DNA of 64,000 nucleotides from Salinispora mooreana (GCF_000379065.1 NZ_KB900614.1:2694984-2758983), one strand, 5' to 3'. Positions 51,281 to 61,016 are shown, numbered from the stretch's first letter. The notes: generated by a model from the sequence alone, not told the origin. A program made the numbers and translations.

Positions 51281-51945
51281 GCCACAGTGCCGATCGAGTG
51301 GTCGGGAGCGGTCAGCGGCGGCGGCGAGGAGACCACCTACCTGCTCGACCTGCTGCCCAGCGGCGATGCGCCCATCGTGGTGGCCGGGGGCGATGCGCAA
51401 CCCGACCCAGGCCGGTGCCGACGGGCCGGCCACCGTCCTTGCCGCGATCCACACCAGCCCCACCGCCCGCGGCCTCGGCCCTGGGCCAGCACCCCCTCAG
51501 CCTCGGCCACCAACCCGACCGGAATTCGCCAACACGCCTCCGGTGTAGACGACGAGGCCGAGAGCACCGGTATCGAGCCGACCATCGGCATCCGCGGTGA
51601 ACCGCCAACGGTCGTAGCGAGTCTTGCCCAGCACGATCACCACCTCTACCACGGTTCGGACGTGCCCCCAGACGTCATCTTCTCCGGCGGGCTGAAGTCG
51701 AATGCGACGTTCAAGAACACCCTGCTCACTGTGACATCAAGCTTCATCAACAGAACAGCTTGGTGATGCGGGACGGGGGTACACACAGCGGCTTTCCACA
51801 ACCAGCGATCTCGACACGGCCCTGCACTTCGTCCGTGACAAGGACATCGCCTTCCAGCTGGCGGGTCAGTCGCTCGACGGTGTCGAGACCTCGAGGAAGT
51901 TCGGCAACAGCACGCACAAGATTCACTACGGGTACGTCTACGTTG

Positions 51946-52134
51946 TCCGTGGTGGCGTGGTTGATCGATGTCGCTGCCTGGACCTCAGATCGCCAACTGC
52001 CCGCCGCGCAGTCGGTACGAGACTGGCGACGGTTACCGGTCACCGACCTGGTGGGGACGCTAAGCCACCGCACGCTTCTGCTCAACCCCGGCACGGACCT
52101 GGAGGTACGCCTGCCGGCGGCCGCGCTCACCTGA
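51946..52134 (+). pseudogene. SseB-like protein fragment
   Basis: The frame ends VVAWLIDVAAWTSDRQL...LVGTLSHRTLLLNPGTDLEVRL, matching the closing half of actinobacterial SseB-family proteins, in which a TS-x-x-x-L helix is followed by an LNPGT-x-L strand. No intact N-terminus precedes it. The flanking 51285-51945 stretch shows no other recognisable gene. Confidence 0.4.
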
Positions 52135-52261
52135 CCGCTCTGGAGCCAACGCCGGGGCCGGCACCCACCAGCCGCGTGTGTTTCAGCTCAAGGTTTGGAT
52201 CAGGGCCTTGTCGTTGGTGACCTCCCGCCAGCTCGTGGCGAGTCGTCGGCGCGGCTGCCCT

Positions 52262-52501
52262 GTCGGGCTGGGCGCCGACGTCGCCACGGTGGCCGAGGCG
52301 ACGGGTGCCTACGTCAATGACGAACCGCATCACCTGCAGTCGACCGGATTTGTCCTCGCCCCCGACGGCACCGTGCTGACGGCCGTCTACTCGAGCGGAG
52401 CGATCGGTCGCCTGCTCCCCGACGATGTCGCCGGCCTGGTCCGGCTACATCCACGAACACAGCTGACGGGACCGAGCCCGCTGAGGCCCGCGCTGAGGTG
52501 A
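52262..52501 (+). pseudogene. thioredoxin-like/peroxiredoxin fragment
   Basis: The frame reads GAYVNDEPHHLQSTGFVLAP and VYSSGAIGRLLPDDVAGL, the C-terminal half of redoxin-like proteins (late beta strands and final helix). The N-terminal half with the active-site cysteine is missing. Part of a cluster of decayed genes. Confidence 0.45.
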
Positions 52502-52935
52502 CCGGCGGCCACCCTCCCCGCTGACCTCGGCTACGGACGGGGCCTGCCCGACGTTGTAGTCCCACGGGTACTGCGGATCGCTCCCGCTCTGTGGTTGCAT
52601 GCCCTATATCCAATTTTTCATCGCTATGTCCGGAGAATAACTATCTGGGGTGTGGTCGAGGTGCGGTGGTGGCGGAATCCCGGCGGGCGTCGGGGCGTTA
52701 CACCCTGCGCACGACCGAGGAAGCCACCCGCCGGTGAGGTGGGTGAGACCCCGGAATGATGACGGCCCGCCGGTCGTTACACATGGACCCGGCGCCGTGC
52801 ACGCCCCCACAGTGGGGCCGCGGTCGCCTCGGGGAGCTCTTTCTCTTTCTGTTCTGTTGAGCGCCGGACGGTGCTCGCACCCTGCGCCCCCCTTTTGGGT
52901 GCGTGTGGGGTGTCGACCCCGAATGGAGCATTCTC
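52502..52935. other. intergenic leader region of secreted-protein gene
   Basis: About 430 bp without a gene. A direct CGTTACAC element occurs twice (near 52696 and 52784), and a pyrimidine tract (CTCTTTCTCTTTCTG) lies near 52840. It presumably holds the promoter and a long 5' leader for the gene at 52936. I could not fold it into a known riboswitch. Confidence 0.4.
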
Positions 52936-53598
52936 ATGAACACGATTCTGCGTCGTAGTGTGCTGGCCCTGGCCGCGTCCGCGACCCTGGGCGGAGCCTT
53001 CGCGGTGGGCGCCACGCCCGCAACCGCTGCCGGCAACCCGGACAAGGTGGCCGAGGCCTCGTCGTGGCTGCAGGAGGAACTGCTGAAGTTGCAGCCCGGC
53101 ACGGCCGACGGCGGTGTCTACACCGACAAGCCCGGCTATCACAACACCCGCGTAGCCAACGGCCCCACCGACTACTCCGTCCTTGACGACAACGACCAGG
53201 GCGGACCCTCGGACAAGGCCGCTGCCTACGACTGGACCTTCTCGGAGGCCACCAACATCGCGGAGTACTCCAGCCGCCTGCTCGCCTCCGGCCAGGACCC
53301 CGATGATCCTCGACTGGACGGCTGGCGTGAGTTCTTCGGGCAGGCCGACAGCGACAACGAGGTGGAAGGCTGGGACTTCCGCAAGGACGAAGCCGCCTCT
53401 TCCGACCCATCGCACCTGTGGCACATCCACCTGAGCGAGGACCGGGACAAGGTCACCAGCTTCGAGAACAAGGAGGCACTGCTCAGCGTTCTTCGAGGCG
53501 AGACCGTGGACCAGTGGCGGCTCAACAAGTGGACGGAACACGCTGTTGGCCGGCACCCGAACCGGGTGCCGGCCAACAGCCGTCACATCTTGCAATGA
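52936..53598 (+). CDS. secreted protein, possible M15-like peptidoglycan peptidase
   Basis: Exported protein of 220 residues: a Sec signal (RRSVLALAASATLGGAF, cleavage near ATAA) and a compact domain with DKAAAYDWTFSEATN and SHLWHIHLSEDRDK. The D...WHxH spacing resembles zinc ligands of M15/VanY-type D-Ala-D-Ala peptidases and phage endolysins, though the first histidine of that family is not evident. The last 18 codons run through a perfect 15-bp hairpin (53545-53577), so the natural C-terminus may have been extended by a lost stop. No operon partner. Confidence 0.65.
   Translation: MNTILRRSVLALAASATLGGAFAVGATPATAAGNPDKVAEASSWLQEELLKLQPGTADGGVYTDKPGYHNTRVANGPTDYSVLDDNDQGGPSDKAAAYDWTFSEATNIAEYSSRLLASGQDPDDPRLDGWREFFGQADSDNEVEGWDFRKDEAASSDPSHLWHIHLSEDRDKVTSFENKEALLSVLRGETVDQWRLNKWTEHAVGRHPNRVPANSRHILQ
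53545..53577 (+). terminator. 15-bp hairpin inside the end of the coding region
   Basis: Arm GTTGGCCGGCACCCG (53545-53559) pairs perfectly with 53563-53577 around a 3-nt loop. It looks like an ordinary GC-rich terminator but lies before the stop codon of the gene it would terminate. Confidence 0.7.
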
Positions 53599-53889
53599 CA
53601 GGCTAAGGGTAAGACGTCACCGGTCCTGGTCTGGACAAAGGACGAGGATGGCGTACGCGATCGGCATGGTACGACGGGGACAGCGATCACGATTGCTACC
53701 TGGCTCACCCACTTCTGCAACCGGCACCGCCGCCGCTCCGTCACGACGGCCGCTCACCAGTTGACTACGGCGATCAGCGGCACGAGCTCGAGAGGCTCAA
53801 GCCGCGACCGGCCCCCACGCTTCCAGGGGAGTTGACAAACTGTCCAATATGGCGTGACGATGGCAAGCCGGATGAGAGGAGTCCATGTT

Positions 53890-54672
53890 TTGGGTACCAT
53901 CACACGTCGGTCCCTGCTGGCCGCCGGCGCAACAGGACTCCTTTCCACGATTGCCGGGGCATCACCGGCGCTGGCCGAACCGGTCGGGCCAATCCCGTCG
54001 TCACTGGTGACCAAGTATGGTCTGGACACCCGGTGGTACGGCAAGTACGTCGACGCATGGGGGCTGCCGGTCTTCGGTCCGCACCACCTGCAGGATGAGA
54101 CCCTGGTGCGGATGCGGAACCAGCTCGGTACCATGCTGTGGACCAACCCGTACTGGCCCGTACACGAGTTGAACCGGCAGAACGTCCGCCTCGTCGTCGT
54201 CGCCAGAGGCGAGCGCATGAGCGCGATCCCCGAGGTATACCAGCAGTTCGGCACAAGCCTCGACGAGCGGTACTGGGCCGGGTTCGGCGCCACTCCCTCC
54301 TTCCCACTGTCGACCTGCAGCGAGAGCAACGTGCTGGACAACCAGGGGCGGGCAAATCTGTTCGTGCATGAATTCGGACACACCCTGCATCTGATGGCCC
54401 TGCAGAACATCGACCCCGCGATGTCCACCGAGTTGTCCAATGCCTGGGGCAACGCCCGCGCCAGCGGTCTGTGGACGAACACGTACGCGGGAACGGATAT
54501 GAAGGAGTACTTCGCCGAGGGAATGCAGAGCTACTTCGGAGTAAACTACCCCGGACCGCCCGGCGGCGACGGCGTGCACAACGACATCAACACGCGGACG
54601 AAGTTGCAGGCCTACGACCAGCCCCTGTTCAACCTCTTCGACCGCATCTACCGAGGCGCGATGCTGCCGTAA
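53890..54672 (+). CDS. secreted HExxH metallopeptidase-like protein (Tat-type signal)
   Basis: Exported protein of about 260 residues. A twin-arginine-type signal (ITRRSLLAAGATGLL, cleavage near ALAEP) precedes a zincin-like domain with the zinc motif HEFGHTLH and a downstream glutamate in EYFAEGMQSYF, the gluzincin arrangement. AGAGGAG at 53875-53881 places the start at TTG 53890; the frame also has ATG at 53872 and starts near 53854. The substrate is unknown; the family resembles secreted proteins of unknown function in actinomycetes. Confidence 0.7.
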   Translation: MGTITRRSLLAAGATGLLSTIAGASPALAEPVGPIPSSLVTKYGLDTRWYGKYVDAWGLPVFGPHHLQDETLVRMRNQLGTMLWTNPYWPVHELNRQNVRLVVVARGERMSAIPEVYQQFGTSLDERYWAGFGATPSFPLSTCSESNVLDNQGRANLFVHEFGHTLHLMALQNIDPAMSTELSNAWGNARASGLWTNTYAGTDMKEYFAEGMQSYFGVNYPGPPGGDGVHNDINTRTKLQAYDQPLFNLFDRIYRGAMLP

Positions 54673-54700
54673 CGACGGAACCACCGTTCACATCGGCACG

Positions 54701-54919
54701 CTAACCACCCGGCAGCGCGGCCCGACTGGCAGTGAGGGCGGCAACGCGTTCGTCCAGCCGGTACAGGGTCCGCAACCGCCGCTGACCGAAGTCCAACGAC
54801 GGAAACAAGGCGTTCGCGAGCTGGAACGACGTCCCGACACCGTGGTCGTACAACCAGCCCAGCAACACCCGATCACGGCCGGTCAGCTGGGACTGGACCC
54901 GAAGGACCAGATCATTCAC
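54701..54919 (-). pseudogene. replication-relaxation family protein, truncated
   Basis: A 72-residue frame beginning MNDLVLRVQSQLTGRDRVLL and continuing YDHGVGTSFQLANALFPSLD and RRLRTLYRLD. This is the N-terminal winged-helix part of replication-relaxation proteins found on actinobacterial conjugative elements; full-length members are several hundred residues. A strong ribosome binding site (GGAAGGAGG) precedes ATG at 54919. It is a stub that suggests past residence of an integrative element. Confidence 0.5.
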
Positions 54920-55044
54920 CGGCTACCACCTCCTTCCCAAGTAGGGAAAGCCCGCCCCAGGGGAGAATCCAAGACCAGGCAGGGCCTGTCGACGCGGCGG
55001 CGCAGCAGGTCCAGGCACCTGCGGGGGTCGACCTCCCTATATTC

Positions 55045-55266
55045 CTATGTGGGAAGGTCGGCGTTGGCGAAGGCGCCGCCCATCCAGCGGTCGGCCAGCG
55101 GCCCGAGACCGGGGCATAGGCGGTCGGCGCTGTCAGCCGGCTGGTACCCGAGGGCGTCCCAACCAGTGCGCGGCCACCACGAATCGCGGTTGTCAGAAGT
55201 GCCGTACACCGTGAGGAACGGAGAGGTCAGGGGCCGGGTGGCGGCGGCGTACAGCAGCGGTGGCAT
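55045..55266 (-). pseudogene. NAD-dependent epimerase/uronate dehydrogenase C-terminal remnant
   Basis: The frame includes FLTVYGTSDNRDSWWPRTGWDALGYQPADSAD, the closing part of uronate-dehydrogenase-like SDR proteins (VYG-x-S-x-N...WW...LGY-x-P-x-D). Its 5' side is cut at the truncated end of the IS256-family transposase (about 55270). Confidence 0.5.
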
Positions 55267-56062
55267 CTCGGGCCTGGGAAGAAGATGTCGAGGGAGTTGA
55301 GGGCCTGTTTCCAGCCGTGGACGCCGGCGCCTTCGACGAGACGGGGCGGTGCCTGTCGGGCCTGGGTGCGGGGTTTACCGGCCTCGGCGGCGCGTTGCCG
55401 GGCGCGTTTGTCCTCGATGTCGGCGATGGCCAGCCAGACCAGTTTGACCACGGCGTCGTCGGTCGGGAAGTGCCCACGGTTCTTGATGACCTTGCGGATT
55501 TGGTAGTTGAACGACTCGATCGCGTTGGTGGTGTAGATGATCCGTCTCACCTCGGGCGGGAAGGCCAGGAACGGGCAGAACCGGTCCCACGCCCGTTCCC
55601 AGACGGCGACCGCGGCCGGGTAGCGTTTCCCGAGGGGGCTGTCGGCGAAGGTGAGTAGAGCGGTCTCGGCGGCTTCGACCGTCGGCGCGGTGTAGATCTC
55701 TTTGAGCGCGGCGGCCATCGCCCGGCGGTCCTTGTAGGAGACGAACCGCGTCGCCGCTCTGATCAGGTGCACCACGCAGGTTTGCACGGTGGTGTGCGGC
55801 CACACGGCCTCGATCGCCTCGGGTAGGCCGGTCAGGCCGTCGCAGCAGGCGATGAGGACATCTCGTACGCCTCGGTTACGCAGTTCGGTGCAGACCTGCA
55901 TCCAGAACTTGGCGCCCTCGGTCTGCTGGACCCAGATCCCGAGGACGTGTTTGACCCCGTCGACGCCGACACCGACGACCAGGTAGCAGGCCTTGTTGCG
56001 CACCGTGCCGCCGTCGCGGACCTTCACCATCAGCGCGTCGACGTAGGCGATCGGGTACACCT

Positions 56063-57296
56063 GGCGGTTTCTATCGGTGATTGCGAACGCCCCGGAAGGA
56101 GAGCGTTCGGATGCCGAAGTACGCCCCCAACAAGATGCCGAGCTCGGTGAAGAAGCGGTACTTTGAGTTACTCAGGGAGGGCTACAAGGGTGCGGCGGCG
56201 GCTCGGGTGGTGGGGGTCTCCGCCAGCTGTGGTTCGAACTGGTTCATCGATGCTGGAAGCATGATCGTCCCCGACGCCGGCCCGGTATCGCCGCGCTTGC
56301 TGACTCAGAACGACCGCATCGCGATCGCCGACGGACTCCAGGCCAAGCAGACCGTCAAGGAGATCGCCGCGTCGATCGGGAAGAGCTTTCAGACCGTCTA
56401 CCGCGAGCTCAAGCGCAACGCGAAGCCGGACGGCAGCTACCACCCCTGGTGGGCCCACAACCAGTCCCTGCTGCGGCGTCGCCGTCCCAAGGAGGAGAAG
56501 ATCCGCGGCAGCGAGCCGCTGCGGACGCTCGTGCGCGAGAAGCTCACCGAAAAGTGGTCGCCACAGCAGATCGCGCGTTACCTGGCCCGCGAGTACGCGA
56601 ATGACCTGGCGATGCGGGCCTGTCCGGAGACGATCTACCGGGCCCTGTTCGCCGGCCTCCTCGGCTGCCGCGAGGCCAAGCTCCGCACCGGCCGCACCCG
56701 CCGCAAGAAGCAGCGCCGTGGTGTCCCCACACCCAACAAGATCAAGAACATGACGCTCATCCACGAGCGGCCCATCGAGGTCAACGACCGTGCTATCCCC
56801 GGGCATTGGGAAGGGGACCTGATCATCGGTCGCGGCCAGGGCTCTGCGATCGGCACCCTCGTCGAGCGCACGACACGCTACGTGCACCTGATCCACCTGC
56901 CGCACGGCTGGAAGGCCCCGCAGGTCCGCGACGCGCTCATCACGCAGACCGCGCACATCCCGCCCCAGTTGCGGCGGACGCTGACCTGGGATCAGGGCCG
57001 TGAGCTGACCCTGCACGAGGACATCGAGGCGCTGACCGGGTTTCGGATCTACTTCTGTGACCCACACTCACCCTGGCAGCGCGGCACGAACGAGAACACC
57101 AACGGCCTACTGCGGCAGTACTTTCCCAAAGGCACCAACCTGTCCATCCACACTGCACGACACCTCCGTGAGGTCGCACGTCAGCTCAACCAGCGCCCCC
57201 GACTCGTCCTTGGCGACAGGACCCCAGCCGAGGTCATGCGAGAATGCCTCACAGGCCCATTGACCAGGTGATTCGCAACCACTGATAGAAACCGCC
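56063..57296 (+). mobile_element. IS30-family insertion sequence, intact, 1,234 bp
   Basis: Ends are inverted: left GGCGGTTTCTATC (56063) and right GATAGAAACCGCC (57284-57296), with the imperfect repeat extending about 25 bp in each direction. CCT flanks both sides (56060-56062 and 57297-57299), a perfect 3-bp target duplication. It is inserted into the IS256-family transposase gene. Confidence 0.92.
56111..57271 (+). CDS. IS30-family transposase
   Basis: DDE transposase of 386 residues. An N-terminal HTH region includes VKEIAASIGKSFQTVYRELKRN. The catalytic core has HWEGDLIIGRGQGSAIGTLVER (first D), LTWDQGRELTLHEDI (second D) and SPWQRGTNENTNGLLRQYFP (E). ATG at 56111 follows AAGGAGAG at 8-nt spacing. 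All landmarks are intact, so the element may be active. Confidence 0.93.
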   Translation: MPKYAPNKMPSSVKKRYFELLREGYKGAAAARVVGVSASCGSNWFIDAGSMIVPDAGPVSPRLLTQNDRIAIADGLQAKQTVKEIAASIGKSFQTVYRELKRNAKPDGSYHPWWAHNQSLLRRRRPKEEKIRGSEPLRTLVREKLTEKWSPQQIARYLAREYANDLAMRACPETIYRALFAGLLGCREAKLRTGRTRRKKQRRGVPTPNKIKNMTLIHERPIEVNDRAIPGHWEGDLIIGRGQGSAIGTLVERTTRYVHLIHLPHGWKAPQVRDALITQTAHIPPQLRRTLTWDQGRELTLHEDIEALTGFRIYFCDPHSPWQRGTNENTNGLLRQYFPKGTNLSIHTARHLREVARQLNQRPRLVLGDRTPAEVMRECLTGPLTR

Positions 57297-58156
57297 CCTC
57301 GTCCAGGGGGCGGGTCTGCCACGCCTTCACCTCGTCGAGGACCTCGTCGGTGATGGTGGAGATGGTGTCCGGACCGACCTCGGTGCCGTACACCCGGTGC
57401 AGGTGATGCGAGATATCGCGCACCGTCATCCCACCGGCGTACAAGGAGATCACCACGTCCGAGAGCCCACCGAGGCGGCGGGTGTTCTTCGGCAGCAGCA
57501 CCGGGGTAAACGTTCCCGCCCGATCCCTCGGCACCCGCACCTCGACAGGTCCGACCTCGGTCTGCACCGTCTTCGGCGTGTGCCCGTTACGCGAGTTCCC
57601 CGAACCCTTACCCGTCGGATCATGCGCCGCGTAGCCCAGATGCTCGGTCAACTCCGCCCGCAACCCCCGCTCCAGCACGGTTTTGACCAACTCCGACAAG
57701 AATCCACCCGGCCCCGTCAACCGCAGCCCGTCGCCCTTGATCTGCGCCAGAACGGCGTCCATCACCTGCTCGTCGACCAGGTCCGCGACCGCCTTCCGCG
57801 CGGCCTGCTTTGCCGCCTGCTCGTCGAGCACCGGGGCGGCCAGAGGCAGCCTCGGCGCATCCGTGACGGCCTGTTCCCGCAGCCCACGCACCTCGCCGTC
57901 GTCAATCGGGAGGTCCTGCCTCTGCGGGTTGATCATCGACATCGTCACCACACTTGTCCTATCTGTGTCGACCGGCTCCTACCAGCCATAACGGATATTC
58001 ATCTCAATCCGTTACACAGATCTCCCTACAAGCCCGTGGGTGCCGGTGACGTTGTGCTCCACCAACTCCGGGAACGGTCCCTCCTGGGTGTCCCCGCAAG
58101 ATGCACGACGGCCGCGACCCCAGTGCTGGCCTTCTCGACCGCATCCAGGTCACGCA

Positions 58157-59173
58157 GGTCGGCAGATCTACGCGATCAACCCGGTCGCGGTCGCTCGTTA
58201 CCGAGACCGATACACCGTCTCACGCACCAAGTCCGACCATGTCGACGCGGTGGTCCTGGCCAACAATCTGCGCACCGACATGGCCGTGCACCGGCCGCTG
58301 CCCAACGACTCCGAACTCGTCCAGGCGATCGCAGTTCTCGCCCGTGCGCAACAAGACGCCGTATGGGATCGAACCCAAGCCCACAACAAACTGCGCTCAC
58401 TGCTGCGCGAGTACTACCCGACGTTCCTGCTGGCCTTCCGCGACGCCCACGGCGGGATCACCCGCCCCGAAGCGCGCGCCGTACTCGCCGCAGCGCCCAC
58501 CCCCACCCAGGCAGCGACACTGACCCCAGACGACCTCGCCGACGCCCTACGACGAGCCGGCCGGCAACGAGGCGTCACCGCCGAAGCTGACCGACTGCAC
58601 CAAGCCCTGGCCACCGCAACCCTGCACCAGCCACCCCTGGTCGAACAGGCCATGGGACGACAAGCCCTAGCCCTACTGCACGCCTTGGACACCGCCTGCC
58701 TCAACGCCGAAGACCTGGCCACGGCCGCAGAACAGTCTTTTGATCAACACCCGGACGCCGAGATCATCACCAGCTTCGCAGGCCTCGGTCGACTCATCGG
58801 CGCCCGGGTACTCGCCGAAATCGGAGATGACCGATCCCGCTTCGCTGATACACGAGCACTGAAATCGTATGCCGGTTCCGCCCCGATCACCCGCGCCTCC
58901 GGCAAGAGCCTGATCGTCATGCACCGACGAGTGAAAAACCAGCGCCTCGCCCACGCCAGCCATCTCTGGGCCTCCGCCCTCACCGCCTCCCCCGGCGCCC
59001 ACGCTCATTACCAACGCCGACGAACCGCCGGCGACGGCCACACCGCCGCCCTGCGCCACCTGTCCAACCGGCTCCTTGGCTGCCTTCACCACTGCCTGCA
59101 AACCCGACAGCTCTACCAGGAGACAACCGCCTTCACCCCACCCCAACCACAACAGCTACCCACCGCAGCTTGA
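58157..59173 (+). pseudogene. IS110-family transposase, 5'-truncated
   Basis: The frame from GRQIYAINPVAVARYRDRYT through SRTKSDHVDAVVLANNLR and the C-terminal TransposaseIS116-type part (SFAGLGRLIGARVLAEIGDD, KSYAGSAPITRASGKS) is intact. Just upstream the matching sequence is in another frame (GLLDRIQ near 58130). The N-terminal RuvC-like part with the first catalytic aspartate is absent, so the copy is dead. It abuts the right end of the IS256 copy. Confidence 0.85.
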
Positions 59174-59174
59174 C

Positions 59175-59700
59175 ACCAAATTGCGTGGGATGTCTTGTCG
59201 GCCAGGACGAGGTCGGGGCTGGTGCGGGGCCGTCCCACCCCGAGACGGGTCACCTTGATACGGCGCAGGACCGGGATGAACTGCGGACTGTCACCACGAT
59301 GCCCGGCGGTCACGACCATCGACAGGACCTTCTGTCCCTGCTCACAGGCCAGGTGCGTCTTGGTACTCAGACCGCCGCGGGATCGTCCGAGGGCGTGATC
59401 GGCGGGTTCGTCGTGCACACCACCCGGGTGGCTCTTTTTGCAGGTGGCCGTCTGCACGGGCGCCGGCGGCGTGTTGGTGGGCGCGGCTGGTCATCGAGTC
59501 CACGCTGACCAGCCAGGTGATCCGGCCTTGCGCATCGCCGGCGGCCTGCGAGGCGGCCGGGATCTTGTCCCAGGTGCCGTCTCGCGCTGCCAGCAACGGA
59601 ACAGGCCGTAGATCGTCTGCCAGGGGCCGTACTCGGCCGGCACGTCACGCCAGGGCGACCCGATCCGAATCCGCCACCTGATCCGGCGGCACCGCATTGA
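59175..59700 (-). pseudogene. IS5-family transposase, frameshifted and truncated
   Basis: Reading leftwards: SPWRDVPAEYGPWQTIYGLF, then in shifted frames WLVSVDSMTSRAHQHAAGAR and DHALGRSRGGLSTKTHLACE, VTAGHRGDSPQFIPVL and VLADK, the usual IS5 (IS427-like) order. At least two frameshifts are present. The C-terminal part is lost where it meets the end of the IS110 copy. Confidence 0.75.
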
Positions 59701-59704
59701 CGAC

Positions 59705-60441
59705 CCTACCCGGGCGTGTATTGAGTGGTGGCGTCGGTGATCCGCTGTCGTGCAATCTGGGCGTAGTGGCGGGTGGCCTCGATACCGATGAACGGGTGGC
59801 CAGCGTCAACGGCGGCGACGCCGGTGGAACCGGAGCCGGTGAACGGATCGAGTATCGTGCCGCCGGGCGGGCATACCTGACCAGGTCGGCAAGCAGGCTG
59901 ACGGGCTTCTGGGTGATGTGCTGCCTGCCCTTACCGCAGGGCTGGCTGGCCGAGTAGAGGCCGGGCAGGTGGACGAGGCTGCGGGTGGCGTCGATCGACC
60001 CGTGCGAGCCCCACAGTAGGTACTCACAGTCGGCTTTGAACCCGCCGACACGCGGGCGGGAGATGGGTTTGTGTCAGCAGATGATGCCGCGCCATAGCCA
60101 GCCGCCGGCCTGCAGGGCGTCGCTGGCGGCCGGTAGTTGCCGCCAGTCGGTGAACACGAGCAGGGATGCGCCGGGCCTTGAGATCGGAAGCAGCCGGCGA
60201 GGACCAGCGACAGCCATGCCGTGTAGGAGCGCTGGTCGCGATTGTCGCCGACGAAATTCCGCAGCTGATGGGCGGCGTCGCCCGAGACGTATTGCCGCGG
60301 GCGGTGTCCTTGGTCCGGTCGGATTGGGTACGGCCGCCGGAGTTGTATGGCGGGTCGGTCAGCACGAGATCGACGCTCGCGGCGGGCAGGGTGGGGCAGG
60401 ATCGTCAGGGCGTCACCGTGGTGCACAGTCCAGGGGCTCAT
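59705..60441 (-). pseudogene. DNA methyltransferase remnant, multiple frameshifts
   Basis: A decayed site-specific DNA methyltransferase. The N-terminus SPWTVHHGDALTILP is followed in another frame by LTDPPYNSGGRTQSD (catalytic DPPY motif IV). A third frame gives [20 protein letters not shown] (SAM-binding motif I) and ends TTQYTPG before a TAG at 59705. The motif order DPPY then FxGxG is that of beta-class enzymes. No partner endonuclease is seen. Confidence 0.75.
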
Positions 60442-60454
60442 CAGCTCTCCCAGG

Positions 60455-60799
60455 TCAACCGGGGTGTCTGAAGGTTGTCCGCCGGTGGTGGTGTCCCCGA
60501 GTCACCACCACCGGCGGGTGTGGCTGGACTACTGCCGCCGGGCGGCCGGCGCCTCGTACGTGGGTGTTGGGTGCGGCCGGTGTGCCGAGTAGCACACCCA
60601 GCCACGGCCAGCGGGCCTCGGCCACCCGGGCGAGGGCGTAGTAGCCGGCCATCGTCAACGCGACCACACACGCGGTCAGGGCGGTGGATGAGTCGGCGTC
60701 GAGGACGATCCCCGCCGTCGAGGCCAGCCAGGCGAGCAGGGCGCCGACGGTGGCGGGGACAGCGGTGCGGATGAGGGAGATCAGGTAGTCGTGCGTTAT
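60455..60799 (-). CDS. small membrane protein, holin-like; start codon ATA
   Basis: About 114 residues with two hydrophobic helices: THDYLISLIRTAVPATVGAL then LAWLASTAGIVLD, and ALTACVVALTMAGYYALARV, followed by WPWLGVLLGTPAAP and a Pro/His-rich tail. Homologue-like phrasing begins exactly where an ATA codon (60799) follows AGAGGA with correct spacing. No ATG/GTG/TTG lies upstream in frame before a stop. Either ATA is used or a former ATG has mutated and the gene is dead. Resembles small membrane proteins of actinobacterial prophage regions. Confidence 0.5.
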   Translation of the reverse strand: MTHDYLISLIRTAVPATVGALLAWLASTAGIVLDADSSTALTACVVALTMAGYYALARVAEARWPWLGVLLGTPAAPNTHVRGAGRPAAVVQPHPPVVVTRGHHHRRTTFRHPG

Positions 60800-60915
60800 T
60801 GGGGGTTCCTCTCGGGTGTGCGGGGTGCGCTTGATGCCACGGCGGTTTCGTGTCTCGTTCAGGCGTGTTTTTCGTGTTCATGTCTTAGTGGGGTTGGTGT
60901 CGGTTTAACTCGGGT

Positions 60916-60984
60916 GGCTACTACCGCCTGCCTGGTAGCCGAGGAACACCACCCCGGGTCCTGCCCCGGGATTGATGGTTCCTC
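60916..60984 (+). promoter_or_regulatory. structured leader upstream of beta-helix gene
   Basis: Three stems: GGCTAC (60916-60921) with GTAGCC (60935-60940); GAGGAAC (60941-60947) with GTTCCTC (60978-60984); and, nested inside the second, CCCGGG (60953-60958) with CCCGGG (60965-60970). It ends 32 nt before the ATG at 61017. It looks like a cis-acting RNA but matches no riboswitch I could recall. Confidence 0.45.
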
Positions 60985-61016
60985 GTCCGTGGCGGGGAAA
61001 GGACACCGAGACCGCG

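Larger units (their letters stand above)
55270..57951 (-). pseudogene. IS256-family (Mutator) transposase, interrupted and 3'-truncated
   Basis: The transposase begins near 57951 (or ATG 57942) and is typical of IS256: GSGNSRNGHTPKTVQTEVGP, RVPRDRAGTF, YAGGMTVRDISHHL up to RPLDE. It is then interrupted by the IS30 element (56063-57296) and resumes VYPIAYVDALMVKVRDGG, CCDGLTGLPEAIE, CVVHLIRAATRF and TTNAIESFNYQIRK. Removing the insert and one CCT restores RPLDEVYPI in frame. The 3' end stops after LDIFFPG and joins an epimerase remnant, so the left inverted repeat is lost. Inactive on two counts. Confidence 0.9.

Noticed and set aside
55190..55290. Left terminal inverted repeat of the IS256 element
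   Set aside because: No match to the right-end sequence (about 57990-58035) was found; the end is taken as deleted.
60900..61000. Leader as a cyclic-di-AMP or cyclic-di-GMP riboswitch
   Set aside because: The conserved cores of those classes as I remember them are not present.
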